From CAWFGS01 sp963815535 (GTDB lineage Bacteria > Pseudomonadota > Alphaproteobacteria > Sphingomonadales > Sphingomonadaceae): DNA of 64,000 nt. Under the pieces are notes generated by a model, which was given only the letters and a program-made list of their open reading frames with translations, made no database searches and was not told the origin of the DNA. The DNA is taken from positions 620,001 through 684,000 of the forward strand of contig CAWFGS010000001.1 in the NCBI GenBank assembly GCA_963815535.1, in the 5' to 3' direction. The position numbers were made by a program, and so were the translations under genes. Below, piece after piece: positions 17,393-25,460 of this stretch. The stretch's first letter is position 1; each line of letters starts with the position of its first letter.

Positions 17393-18769
17393 ATGGCCGT
17401 CGAACTGAAAATGCCTGCGCTGTCCCCGACGATGGAAGAAGGCACGCTGGCGAAGTGGCTGGTGAAGGAAGGCGACACCATCGCGCCGGGTGACATTCTG
17501 GCGGAAATCGAAACCGACAAGGCGACGATGGAATTCGAAGCGATCGATGACGGCGTAATCGCCAGCATCGCCATCGCCGAAGGGACCGAGAATGTAAAGG
17601 TGGGCAAGGTTATCGCGACTTTGCAAGGCGATGCGGAGGAGGACGCCGCGCCTGCCGATAAGGATGCCGCACCTGCCAAACCGATCGGCGAAGGGGAAAA
17701 GGTCGGGCGGGAACCTAGCGAAGCGGAAATCACCAAGCCCGTCCGCGCGAAAGGCGTTGCCGATCCCGCCATTCCGCACGGCACCAATATGGCCACCGTC
17801 ACCGTGCGGGAGGCGCTGCGCGATGCGATGGCGGAAGAAATGCGCCGCGACGATGCCGTCTTCGTCATGGGCGAAGAGGTCGCCGAATATCAGGGTGCCT
17901 ATAAGGTTACGCAGGGGTTGCTGGACGAATTCGGTCCCAAGCGTGTGATCGATACGCCCATCACCGAATATGGTTTCGCGGGCATCGGCGCAGGCGCGGC
18001 AATGGGCGGGCTGCGGCCGATCGTGGAGTTCATGACGTTCAATTTCGCGCTGCAGGCGATCGACCACATCATCAACTCGGCGGCGAAAACGAATTACATG
18101 TCGGGTGGCCAGATGCGCTGCCCGATCGTGTTTCGTGGCCCCAACGGTGCGGCCAGCCGGGTCGGCGCGCAGCACAGCCAGAACTTCGGCCCGTGGTATG
18201 CCAGCGTACCCGGCCTGATCGTCATCGCCCCCTATGACAGCGCCGATGCGAAAGGTTTGTTGAAAGCGGCCATTCGCTGCGAAGATCCGGTCGTATTTTT
18301 GGAGAACGAACTGGTTTACGGGCGCAGTTTCGAATTGCCGGAACTTGACGATCACGTCCTGCCCATCGGCAAGGCCCGCATCATGCGCGAAGGCAGCGAC
18401 GTCACCATCGTATCCTATTCCATCGGTGTCGGCCTATCGCTGGAAGCTGCCGAAAAACTGGCGGAGAACGGCATCGACGCAGAAGTCATCGACCTTCGCA
18501 CTTTGCGCCCGCTCGACCGGGAGGCGGTGTTGCAAAGCCTTGCAAAAACGAACCGCGTCGTCGTTGCGGAAGAAGGCTGGCCGACCTGTTCGATCGCATC
18601 GGAAATCGTTGCCCTGTGCATGGAAGAGGGGTTCGACGATCTGGACGCGCCGGTTATGCGCATTTGCAACGCCGACGTTCCTTTGCCCTATGCAGCCAAT
18701 CTGGAAAAGCTGGCACTGCTCGATACCGATGCGATCGTCGCCGCAGCGCGCAAGGTCTGCTATCGGTAG
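17393..18769 (+). CDS. pdhB: Pyruvate dehydrogenase E1 component, beta subunit, with N-terminal lipoyl domain
   Basis: This 458-residue protein fuses a lipoyl domain to the E1 beta transketolase-like domain, an arrangement typical of alphaproteobacteria. The lipoyl-accepting Lys is in EIETDKATMEFEA. An Ala/Pro/Asp-rich linker (about residues 85-125) joins it to the E1 beta part, which has GEEVAEYQGAYKVTQGL, GAAMGGLRPIVEFMTFNF and the C-terminal LPYAANLEKLALL. The ATG at 17393 follows pdhA closely. The lipoyl group would be made by lipA, also in this window (31963-32901). Its stop touches the stop of the convergent TadE-like gene with no bases between. Confidence 0.95.
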   Translation: MAVELKMPALSPTMEEGTLAKWLVKEGDTIAPGDILAEIETDKATMEFEAIDDGVIASIAIAEGTENVKVGKVIATLQGDAEEDAAPADKDAAPAKPIGEGEKVGREPSEAEITKPVRAKGVADPAIPHGTNMATVTVREALRDAMAEEMRRDDAVFVMGEEVAEYQGAYKVTQGLLDEFGPKRVIDTPITEYGFAGIGAGAAMGGLRPIVEFMTFNFALQAIDHIINSAAKTNYMSGGQMRCPIVFRGPNGAASRVGAQHSQNFGPWYASVPGLIVIAPYDSADAKGLLKAAIRCEDPVVFLENELVYGRSFELPELDDHVLPIGKARIMREGSDVTIVSYSIGVGLSLEAAEKLAENGIDAEVIDLRTLRPLDREAVLQSLAKTNRVVVAEEGWPTCSIASEIVALCMEEGFDDLDAPVMRICNADVPLPYAANLEKLALLDTDAIVAAARKVCYR

Positions 18770-19468
18770 TCAGCCGGGCACGGTGTAAGGGTTGTCGTAA
18801 GCGCTGCATTTCGCAACCGGATCCGGCCGTGACCGGTCGCGCTGATAGATCTCCGACAGATCGCGGCTGTCGCGCACGTTGAACGCCGCCGTCGCGCTCA
18901 TTTCACGCACCGGGGTGAACAGTTCGCTAATGAGCGGTTGATAGGTGTAGGACAATTCCACGAAGATCACCGCCTCGTCATCGAAAGCGTACACCTTCTC
19001 CCCCGCTGGCCCCATCCCATCGAGACCGATGGATCGACCGTCCCCTTCCTCGCCATAGCTCGAAACGTGTTCCCGTTTCCCGCCGCATCGCTGCCAATGG
19101 ATATATTGCTGATCGTCGGTTCCCGGCACCACTTCCAGGCTGCTGACGATGACCCGGCCATGTTCGAACAAAGCAATCCGCCCCCCCGCCTGAATGGCTG
19201 CGCCGAGCAGCAGATCGTTGATGTCGTTTTCGTAGATGCGGCGGTTTTCCAGCACCGACGTATCGCCGATACGCGATCCGTTATCCGCGACATGAATGGC
19301 GAGCTGGCTGATTTCCATCTGCGTCACTGCCAAGTTGGCAGTTTCCAAACCCCACATTCCCGCGCTTAAAAACAAGGGCGCGGCCAAAGCGAATTCGGTC
19401 ATGGCAAGGCCCGACCGCGCCGTCGCCAGTCGGCGCAACATGCGCGACAAGGTTCCGGTGCGCGTCAT
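18770..19468 (-). CDS. TadE-like pseudopilin-family membrane protein (second of two)
   Basis: This protein of about 232 residues has an Arg-rich leader (SRMLRRLATARSG), then the TadE-type hydrophobic start LAMTEFALAAPLFLSAGM with the conserved Glu after Met-Thr, followed by a large extracytoplasmic domain. TadE/TadF proteins are pseudopilins or anchors of the tight-adherence (Flp pilus) system. The ATG at 19468 overlaps the stop of the upstream TadE-like gene (ATGA), so the two are translationally coupled. The C-terminal domain has two widely spaced cysteines, near WQRCGG and AKCSAYDN, which may pair. Confidence 0.7.
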   Translation of the reverse strand: MTRTGTLSRMLRRLATARSGLAMTEFALAAPLFLSAGMWGLETANLAVTQMEISQLAIHVADNGSRIGDTSVLENRRIYENDINDLLLGAAIQAGGRIALFEHGRVIVSSLEVVPGTDDQQYIHWQRCGGKREHVSSYGEEGDGRSIGLDGMGPAGEKVYAFDDEAVIFVELSYTYQPLISELFTPVREMSATAAFNVRDSRDLSEIYQRDRSRPDPVAKCSAYDNPYTVPG

Positions 19469-20058
19469 ACGCAATTCAACACTGCGCCGGTCCGCTGCAG
19501 TCCATAAGGCTGATTTCGAAGGACGGTAACGGATTCAACGGTTTGCGTGTCGGGCAATCCCAACAGGCCGCCGACGGGAAAGGCGCGGGGGTAGGATACG
19601 TTGACCGTGTACAACACCGCATCGCGCGATCCGCCGGTGCTGTTGATGCCCCGATCGCGATCCCATGTTCCGCTGGCATTGGTGTCTTCGAACGGTTCGC
19701 CCTGATCGCACCGGCCATTGTCGTTGATATCGGTAAAGTTTTCCAGCTGGTCGATTTCACTGAAATTGCGATAGGCGCGGCGATCGAATGTGACGGTCGC
19801 ATTGCCGGCGATACGCTGCACGGCTGCCGCTACCTTGCCGTCGATCTGATTTTTGTTGGCAGCGGCATCTTCGATCGTGCTGGACCGGGCGGCGTCCTGA
19901 ATGGCCCCCTCCAGCTGCGTTTTCGTGTACATGTTGAAGCCAAGGTCGAACAGGCCGAGCAGCAACGCGATCAGGGCGGGGGCGAGCAGCGCGAACTCCA
20001 CCAAAGTCGCGCCCGCTTCATCCTCGGCAAACCGCTCGCGATCGATCGGACGGTTCAT
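19465..20058 (-). CDS. TadE-like membrane protein (first of two)
   Basis: This 197-residue protein has the leader RERFAEDEAGATLVEFALLAP and the helix ALIALLLGLFDLGFNMY. The Gly-Ala-x-Leu-Val-Glu-Phe motif, with Glu at +5 of the helix, is the TadE signature. A Ca-binding-like Asp stretch, DINDNGRCDQGE followed by EDTNASGTWDRDRG, lies in the periplasmic part. The ATG at 20058 overlaps the stop of the TadG-like gene (ATGA). Together the three genes look like an export-associated pilus accessory set without its motor genes. Confidence 0.75.
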   Translation of the reverse strand: MNRPIDRERFAEDEAGATLVEFALLAPALIALLLGLFDLGFNMYTKTQLEGAIQDAARSSTIEDAAANKNQIDGKVAAAVQRIAGNATVTFDRRAYRNFSEIDQLENFTDINDNGRCDQGEPFEDTNASGTWDRDRGINSTGGSRDAVLYTVNVSYPRAFPVGGLLGLPDTQTVESVTVLRNQPYGLQRTGAVLNCV

Positions 20059-22070
20059 CGCACCACTCGCAATTCCGCCAGCGAAGAAGCGATCTTCGCG
20101 AATGCGGAGTTCAACTGATCGGAATCGGCCGCTTCGAAATAGCGCCCTTCACCGGCGCATTTCTGGAACACCGGGTTCAGGCTGGTTCCAAAACCGACGA
20201 CCCAGATGGTAATGTTGCGTTTCTTCACCTCGTCGCAGGTGAAGGCGAAGCGTGCCTCTACCGTCTGCGTCAGCGACATGGCGGACCCTTCGGCCCAGCG
20301 GCGTTCGTCCAGCGGCTCCAGCCCGTAACTCGAATAGCTGAGTTCGAGCGGTGCCGTGACGCCATCCGTGAGGTAGATCAGATGCCGTGCGGTCGGTTGA
20401 GCAGGCGACAGATCGGCGTTTTCCGATGCGAATAGTCCCTTCGGCGACATCAGCCGGCCACCCCAGATCATACCGATATCGTGATACGTCTGACCGCGTG
20501 CCTCCAGCGAATTCAGGTATTCGTCCAGTTCGTCCGTGGTGATCGGCGCGAGCTTGCGCGCGGGCGACGGGCAGGAGGTCAGGTTGAGATCGTATGGCCG
20601 AGTGTAGAGCTTGTCCGTCTTGTCCTTCTTCGTGTCGAACGCACCGCTGCCGTCGCTGTCCAGAATGGCGCGCGCATATATGATTTCTTCATACATGGGC
20701 CGCCATTTCGTCTTGTCGGAACGGTCGGGAATGCGATCCAGGTCGAGGTCCAGCGCCTTGCCCAGATTGACGTTTTCGAAATCCGTAATCTGATATGTAT
20801 CGCGTTCTTCGATACAGCCCCAGGTTTCGGCGCGCCAATCGCGCACGTCGCGGTCATGCTGATCGTAATTCCACTTGAAGACTTCGCGTTCGACCGGTTC
20901 GGTCACTTCTTCGAACGTATAGACTTCGTCGATGAAACGCTGGCTGAAAACGCGGCAAGTGTCGTCCTCCAGCTTCACCCAATGGTTCGTCTTGTTGCGG
21001 GTCCGCTGTTTTTGATCGACCTTCTGCGTGCCCTGTGGCGGGCCGACGAACGGGTATTCCGCAGATGAGAGTAACGCCCATGTTTCTGTGTAGCCGCCAT
21101 CGGGCAGAACCTCGTCGCATGAGTAGGACGTACCTTTGTTGCTTCGTTTCGGACCTTCCCGGTCCTTTCCCTTGCCGCCCCCCTTTTCGCGCTCGTTTTC
21201 CGTGGCCGGATACGTCCTGATCTCGTTTGCCTCGAACGCCGTGCCCGACACATATTGCCAATTCCGGCTATAGGTTCTGGTGCTCTGTTCCTTGCCCACC
21301 TTTTCGCGTTCGCGAGATTGGTAGGCCCATTCGTCCACCACCCAGTCGTCTTCCAGCAACGCCCCAACATTGACGTTCGTGGAGTATGGAACGAAGCCGA
21401 AGCGAAGCCGGGTGTCGCTGGACACGGCGCCTTGCAATTGGGCGTGGAACTGCCGGATCGTGGAGCGCATCGCGGTCATCCGGTCGATCGTATCGCCCGG
21501 ATTGATCTCCAGCATCGACCCTGTTGTGTCGAGCACCATCATGATATCCGTGTTCGATGCATTGATCTGCGCCGCGCAATCGACCGTAATATCGATTTCG
21601 TCGAACCCGAAGACATTCATGATCGCGGTCGGCAACGTCACGCGCGCATCGCCCGCCATCGTGTAATCGGCCTGCAGCGTCATCACGAAATCCCGTTCTT
21701 CGGAACCGTATGCACCGTTTCGATAATTGATATTGAAGAACCGCTGGCCGGTTTCGGCGACTTTTGCCGGAACGGCGCCACCCAAGGCGACTTGCGTGCC
21801 CAACCGTTTGCGTGCGGCCAGCACGCCCGCATCGCAGGCCTGCTGCAACCGGCTTTGCGCCAGATATCCGCGGCCCATGTCGACGCTGCTGCCGACCATC
21901 GCCACCAGGGGGATGATACCTGCCGCGATCAAAGCCAGAGTGTTGCCGCTGCCGTCGCGCGCAAAATGGCGCATGCGCCGCACGAACTGGTTACGGCGCA
22001 GGTTGGGGCGATCACGGACCATAGACATTGCCATACCGCGCGGGGTTTTAAGTTTTCGGCGAAGGAACAT
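20055..22070 (-). CDS. TadG-like protein with von Willebrand A domain
   Basis: This protein of about 671 residues has the TadG-type start: a charged leader (RRMRHFARDGSGNT) and one helix, LALIAAGIIPLVAMVGSSVD, preceding GRGYLAQSRLQQACDAGVLAAR. A vWA domain follows, with MIDAS motif DIMMVLDTTGSM. An unusual middle insert is highly charged (around EREKGGGKGKDREGPK) and contains a DSDGSGAFDTKKD loop that looks like a calcium site. The C-terminal part regains vWA-like features (HLIYLTDGV and NITIWVVGFG). The ATG at 22070 was chosen because residues from there match the family; the frame is open further upstream. Confidence 0.78.
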   Translation of the reverse strand: MFLRRKLKTPRGMAMSMVRDRPNLRRNQFVRRMRHFARDGSGNTLALIAAGIIPLVAMVGSSVDMGRGYLAQSRLQQACDAGVLAARKRLGTQVALGGAVPAKVAETGQRFFNINYRNGAYGSEERDFVMTLQADYTMAGDARVTLPTAIMNVFGFDEIDITVDCAAQINASNTDIMMVLDTTGSMLEINPGDTIDRMTAMRSTIRQFHAQLQGAVSSDTRLRFGFVPYSTNVNVGALLEDDWVVDEWAYQSREREKVGKEQSTRTYSRNWQYVSGTAFEANEIRTYPATENEREKGGGKGKDREGPKRSNKGTSYSCDEVLPDGGYTETWALLSSAEYPFVGPPQGTQKVDQKQRTRNKTNHWVKLEDDTCRVFSQRFIDEVYTFEEVTEPVEREVFKWNYDQHDRDVRDWRAETWGCIEERDTYQITDFENVNLGKALDLDLDRIPDRSDKTKWRPMYEEIIYARAILDSDGSGAFDTKKDKTDKLYTRPYDLNLTSCPSPARKLAPITTDELDEYLNSLEARGQTYHDIGMIWGGRLMSPKGLFASENADLSPAQPTARHLIYLTDGVTAPLELSYSSYGLEPLDERRWAEGSAMSLTQTVEARFAFTCDEVKKRNITIWVVGFGTSLNPVFQKCAGEGRYFEAADSDQLNSAFAKIASSLAELRVVR

Positions 22071-22150
22071 GGTTAAGAAATTAGGTATGGTATGGGTCGG
22101 GCGTGGTTTGCGGTTGACCCTGGCGGGCGGACGCTGGAAACCCGGTCGCC

Positions 22151-22804
22151 GTGAACATACTGATCGAAGAATTGCCGTTGCCCCAGCGGCTGGCCCTGAC
22201 TTACGCGCCGAAACGCAATCGGCCCGCGACGCTCGCTCTGTTCGCGTTGGATGCGAAGTTCGCACGGATCATGTCGAATTCCACCGAACCGTTGCTGGTG
22301 CAAATGCGGCTGGCTTGGTGGCGCGATCAGCTGACCTTGCCGCGCGAGGACCGGCCGTCGGGCGATCCGCTGTTGGCTCTGCTCGGCGACACTTGGGGTG
22401 GGGCGGAGTCGCCTTTGATCGCCCTGATCGACGGATGGGAGGGATTGCTTGCGGAAAAAACTTTGGAGGCAGACGATGCCAGTGGGTTTGCCAGCGGGCG
22501 CGCGACCGCGTTCGTCGGCTTGGCCGGAAAGCCAAGCTGCGACGACGATGTGCGAACCGCCGCCCGGGTCTGGAGCCTGATCGATCTGCAGTCGCGCCTT
22601 TCCGACGAAGGCGAACGTGCGATGCTGGACGGTTTGATCGTGGACGCGATACCGTCGGCGCGAGTGAAACTGCCCAGGACGATGCGCCCGCTTTATGTGC
22701 TTTACGGCCTCGCCATACGCAAATATCGCATGAAGGAACCGGAACTGGTCGGCAGCCGGGGTAGCGTCGCGGCGGCATTGCGATTGGGACTTTTGGGGCG
22801 ATAG
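22151..22804 (+). CDS. Squalene/phytoene-synthase-family protein
   Basis: This 217-residue protein starts at GTG 22151 with LPLPQRLALTYAPKRNRPATLALFALDAKFARI and EPLLVQMRLAWWRDQL, as in the short trans-isoprenyl-diphosphate-synthase-like family related to mitochondrial NDUFAF6. The classic Asp-rich DxxxD metal motifs of true phytoene synthases are not evident, and the protein is short. A role in carotenoid or hopanoid synthesis is therefore doubtful, and an assembly-factor-like role is equally possible. It is divergent from the TadG-like gene by 80 bases and is followed 4 bases later by an EF-hand gene. Confidence 0.65.
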   Translation: MNILIEELPLPQRLALTYAPKRNRPATLALFALDAKFARIMSNSTEPLLVQMRLAWWRDQLTLPREDRPSGDPLLALLGDTWGGAESPLIALIDGWEGLLAEKTLEADDASGFASGRATAFVGLAGKPSCDDDVRTAARVWSLIDLQSRLSDEGERAMLDGLIVDAIPSARVKLPRTMRPLYVLYGLAIRKYRMKEPELVGSRGSVAAALRLGLLGR

Positions 22805-22807
22805 GCA

Positions 22808-23278
22808 ATGGGTATGAACAGGTTGATCTTGGGGTCGTTCCTGACTCTGCTGCTGATGGGCGTCGCCATGTTCTGGTGGCAGGGCCGCGCTCAGGTGGAA
22901 GAAGCCGCCCCGCCGCCGGTCGTCGAAGAAACCGCCAAACCGTCGGACGAACCGGATCTACCCGACGCGCCCGATCCCGCCATGCGCGGCCCCGCGCCAC
23001 CCGAAGCGACCGAGCTGAACAAAGAGGAGCGGCGCTTCTTTCGTTACGACCGCAACCGCGATCGCATCATCACGCGCAACGAAATGCTATCGACCCGTAC
23101 CAAGGCTTTTCGCAAGCTGGACGTCGATGGCAACAATCTGTTGTCGTTCGAAGAATGGGCGGTGGCGACGGCAAGCAAGTTCGATACGGCGGACGGCAAT
23201 CGCGACCGTAAGCTGACCCCGGCGGAATTCGCCACGACGCGGCCCAAGCGCCGGGCAAAACCGGCCTGCCGCTGTTGA
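22808..23278 (+). CDS. Membrane-anchored EF-hand calcium-binding protein
   Basis: This 156-residue protein has an N-terminal signal-anchor helix (LILGSFLTLLLMGVAMFWW), then a Pro/Glu/Asp-rich spacer to about residue 70, then three EF-hand-like loops. The loops begin DRNRDRIITRNE, DVDGNNLLSFEE and TADGNRDRKLTPAE. The second is the most regular 12-residue loop; the first and third carry Arg or Asn at some positions. The protein likely senses or buffers calcium at the periplasmic face. It ends 4 bases before the convergent trmFO gene. No partner is obvious. Confidence 0.75.
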   Translation: MGMNRLILGSFLTLLLMGVAMFWWQGRAQVEEAAPPPVVEETAKPSDEPDLPDAPDPAMRGPAPPEATELNKEERRFFRYDRNRDRIITRNEMLSTRTKAFRKLDVDGNNLLSFEEWAVATASKFDTADGNRDRKLTPAEFATTRPKRRAKPACRC

Positions 23279-23281
23279 TCG

Positions 23282-24673
23282 TCAGGCTGGGATGGGTTCT
23301 TCGACGCGCGCCCAATCCGCCATTTCCACCTTGGCGCGGCTTGTATAGGCTTCCTTGCGCTGTTTCTTGCCGACATCGTGCAATGGTGGAAACAGGCCAA
23401 AATTGATGTTCATCGGTTGATAGGTTTCGGCATCCGCATCGCCGGTGATGTGGGTCAACAACGCCCCGATCGCCGTTGTCGCCGGGGGCGATCGCCACGC
23501 CCGATCGGACAGTTCCGCCGCCGTCATCATCCCCGCCATCAGCCCGATCGCGGCGCTTTCGACATACCCTTCACAACCGGTAATTTGCCCGGCAAAGCGG
23601 ATATGAGGCGCACGTTTGAGGCGCAGCTGCCGGTCGAGGAGAATGGGCGCGTTCAAAAAAGTGTTGCGATGCAAGCCGCCCAGCCGCGCAAACTCGGCGT
23701 TTTCCAGGCCTGGGATCGTGCGGAACAATTCAACCTGCGCGCCGTGTTTCAGCTTGGTCTGGAACCCGACCATGTTCCACAGCGTGCCAAGCTTGTTGTC
23801 CTGCCGCAACTGGACCACCGCATGGGCCCAGCGCCCGGCGGGAAACTCCGGTGTTGCCGCATGCGGATTGTCGAGGCCGACGGGCTTCATCGGCCCGTAC
23901 CGCAACGTGTCGAACCCGCGCGCGGCCATGACTTCGATCGGCATACACCCTTCGAAATAGGGGGTGTTCTCCTCCCATTCCTTGAAGCTGGTTTTCTCGC
24001 CATCCATCAGACCGGCGTGAAAATCGGCATATTGCTCCTTCGTCATCGGGCAGTTGATGTAATCCCTGCCATCGCCTTCTACGCCGGACCCCTTGTCCCA
24101 GCGCGAGGCTTTCCAGGCGATGTCCATGTCGATGCTGTCGTGGTGGACGATGGGCGCGATCGCGTCGAAGAATGCCAAACTGTCCTCCCCCGTCGCGCGC
24201 CCGATGCTTTCGGCCAGCGCCGCTGCAGTCAACGGACCGGTGGCAACGATCGTCGGACCATGATCGGGCAGGCGATCGATTTTTTCGCGCACGACCAGAA
24301 CGTTCGGGTTTTCACCAAGCAATCGTTCGACTTCGCGCGAGAACACCTCGCGATCGACCGCCATCGCGGAACCGGCCGGCACGCGCGCGACTTCGCCCGC
24401 GCGCATCACAACGGAATCCAGCTGCCGCATTTCGTGATGCATCAAGCCGACGGCATTGCGTTCGTCGTCGTCCGAACGGAAGGAGTTGGAACAGACCAGT
24501 TCGGCCAGCCCATCCGACTGATGCGCCGCCGTCATTTCCCCGCCCGATGCCGCATCGCCGCCACGCATTTCGGACAGGCGGACCTTGATGCCGCGCCGCG
24601 CCAATTGCCATGCCGCCTCGCTGCCCGCCAGGCCGCCGCCGATAATGTGAACCTGATGTTGGAATGAAGCCAT
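23282..24673 (-). CDS. trmFO: Methylenetetrahydrofolate-tRNA-(uracil-5-)-methyltransferase
   Basis: TrmFO makes m5U54 in the tRNA T loop using methylenetetrahydrofolate and FAD, instead of SAM as in TrmA. The FAD-binding start is VHIIGGGLAGSEAAW, and conserved blocks include ELVCSNSFRSDD, CPMTKEQYADFHAGL and AGQITGCEGYVESAAIGLMAG. At 463 residues it has the usual length. ATG 24673 is preferred over 24679 because an AGG lies 7 bases upstream. It overlaps nothing on its own strand and is divergent from the YhhN-like gene. Confidence 0.92.
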   Translation of the reverse strand: MASFQHQVHIIGGGLAGSEAAWQLARRGIKVRLSEMRGGDAASGGEMTAAHQSDGLAELVCSNSFRSDDDERNAVGLMHHEMRQLDSVVMRAGEVARVPAGSAMAVDREVFSREVERLLGENPNVLVVREKIDRLPDHGPTIVATGPLTAAALAESIGRATGEDSLAFFDAIAPIVHHDSIDMDIAWKASRWDKGSGVEGDGRDYINCPMTKEQYADFHAGLMDGEKTSFKEWEENTPYFEGCMPIEVMAARGFDTLRYGPMKPVGLDNPHAATPEFPAGRWAHAVVQLRQDNKLGTLWNMVGFQTKLKHGAQVELFRTIPGLENAEFARLGGLHRNTFLNAPILLDRQLRLKRAPHIRFAGQITGCEGYVESAAIGLMAGMMTAAELSDRAWRSPPATTAIGALLTHITGDADAETYQPMNINFGLFPPLHDVGKKQRKEAYTSRAKVEMADWARVEEPIPA

Positions 24674-24764
24674 GCGCATGCCTAGCAAAACCCCTTGCGG
24701 TCCGACAATCAAAAGCGCGATAGGCGATACCTATGCTTTGCCACCATTCGTTCTCGCTCCCTTC

Positions 24765-25457
24765 ATGACCGCAGCGACGGCCCACACGTCCCTGACCGAT
24801 CGCCGTCCCTGGCTGTCGCTCGGTATCGTCGCCGCGCTTGCCTATCTTTTTCGCGATCAGCTGATGTTGCCGGGGCTGGCGGCAATCGTGCTGAAAGGTT
24901 CGGTCTGCAGCTTCTTTGCGCTCTATGCCTGGCGCTGGCGAAATGGCGGGGCGTCATCGCCGACCATGCGCGACAATGCGTTCGTCTATGTGACTGTAAT
25001 GATGGCGTTCAGCGCCGTCGGCGATGCCGTCATCGAACTCAGCATCGTGTGGGGCGGAGCGGCATTCGCATTGAGCCACGCCGTCGCCATTGTGTTCTAT
25101 CGGCGAAACGCGCGACAGTCGCCGACCGGCAGCCAGCGCGGCGCGGCAATTGCGTTGCTGGCCGTCACACCCTCGATCGCCTGGTTCATCACCCACGACT
25201 ACCGATTGACGATCTATGCCGTCATCCTCGGCGCAATGGCGGCGAGCGCATGGCTTAGCCGTTTCCCGCGTTACCGTGTCGGGGCGGGGGCGATCCTGTT
25301 CGTGATATCGGACATGATCCTGTTTCACGCGGTCGGCAGATCGGATCCCAATACCGAATTATCGGCGTTGGTCTGGCCGATCTACGTCACCGGCCAATTC
25401 CTGATCGTGACCGGGCTGGTGCAAACCCTGCGCCGATGGCAAGCGAACCAGCCCTAA
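24765..25457 (+). CDS. YhhN/TMEM86-family membrane protein (lysoplasmalogenase-like)
   Basis: This 230-residue protein has about eight hydrophobic helices. Family markers are FSAVGDAVIELS in the middle and ILFVISDMILF followed by WPIYVTGQFLIVTGLV near the end, matching the GD and SD aspartates of YhhN proteins. Vertebrate TMEM86B hydrolyses lysoplasmalogen; bacterial members act on vinyl-ether or related lipids, or are undefined. The ATG at 24765 gives the best-matching N-terminus, although no strong ribosome-binding site is seen. It ends 3 bases before the gyrA stop on the other strand. Confidence 0.7.
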   Translation: MTAATAHTSLTDRRPWLSLGIVAALAYLFRDQLMLPGLAAIVLKGSVCSFFALYAWRWRNGGASSPTMRDNAFVYVTVMMAFSAVGDAVIELSIVWGGAAFALSHAVAIVFYRRNARQSPTGSQRGAAIALLAVTPSIAWFITHDYRLTIYAVILGAMAASAWLSRFPRYRVGAGAILFVISDMILFHAVGRSDPNTELSALVWPIYVTGQFLIVTGLVQTLRRWQANQP

Positions 25458-25460
25458 CCT

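Noticed and set aside
22151..22804. True phytoene or squalene synthase
   Set aside because: Too short and lacks clear Asp-rich metal motifs, so only family-level naming is justified.
23378..24667. 429-residue open frame opposite to trmFO
   Set aside because: Antisense shadow of a confident gene.
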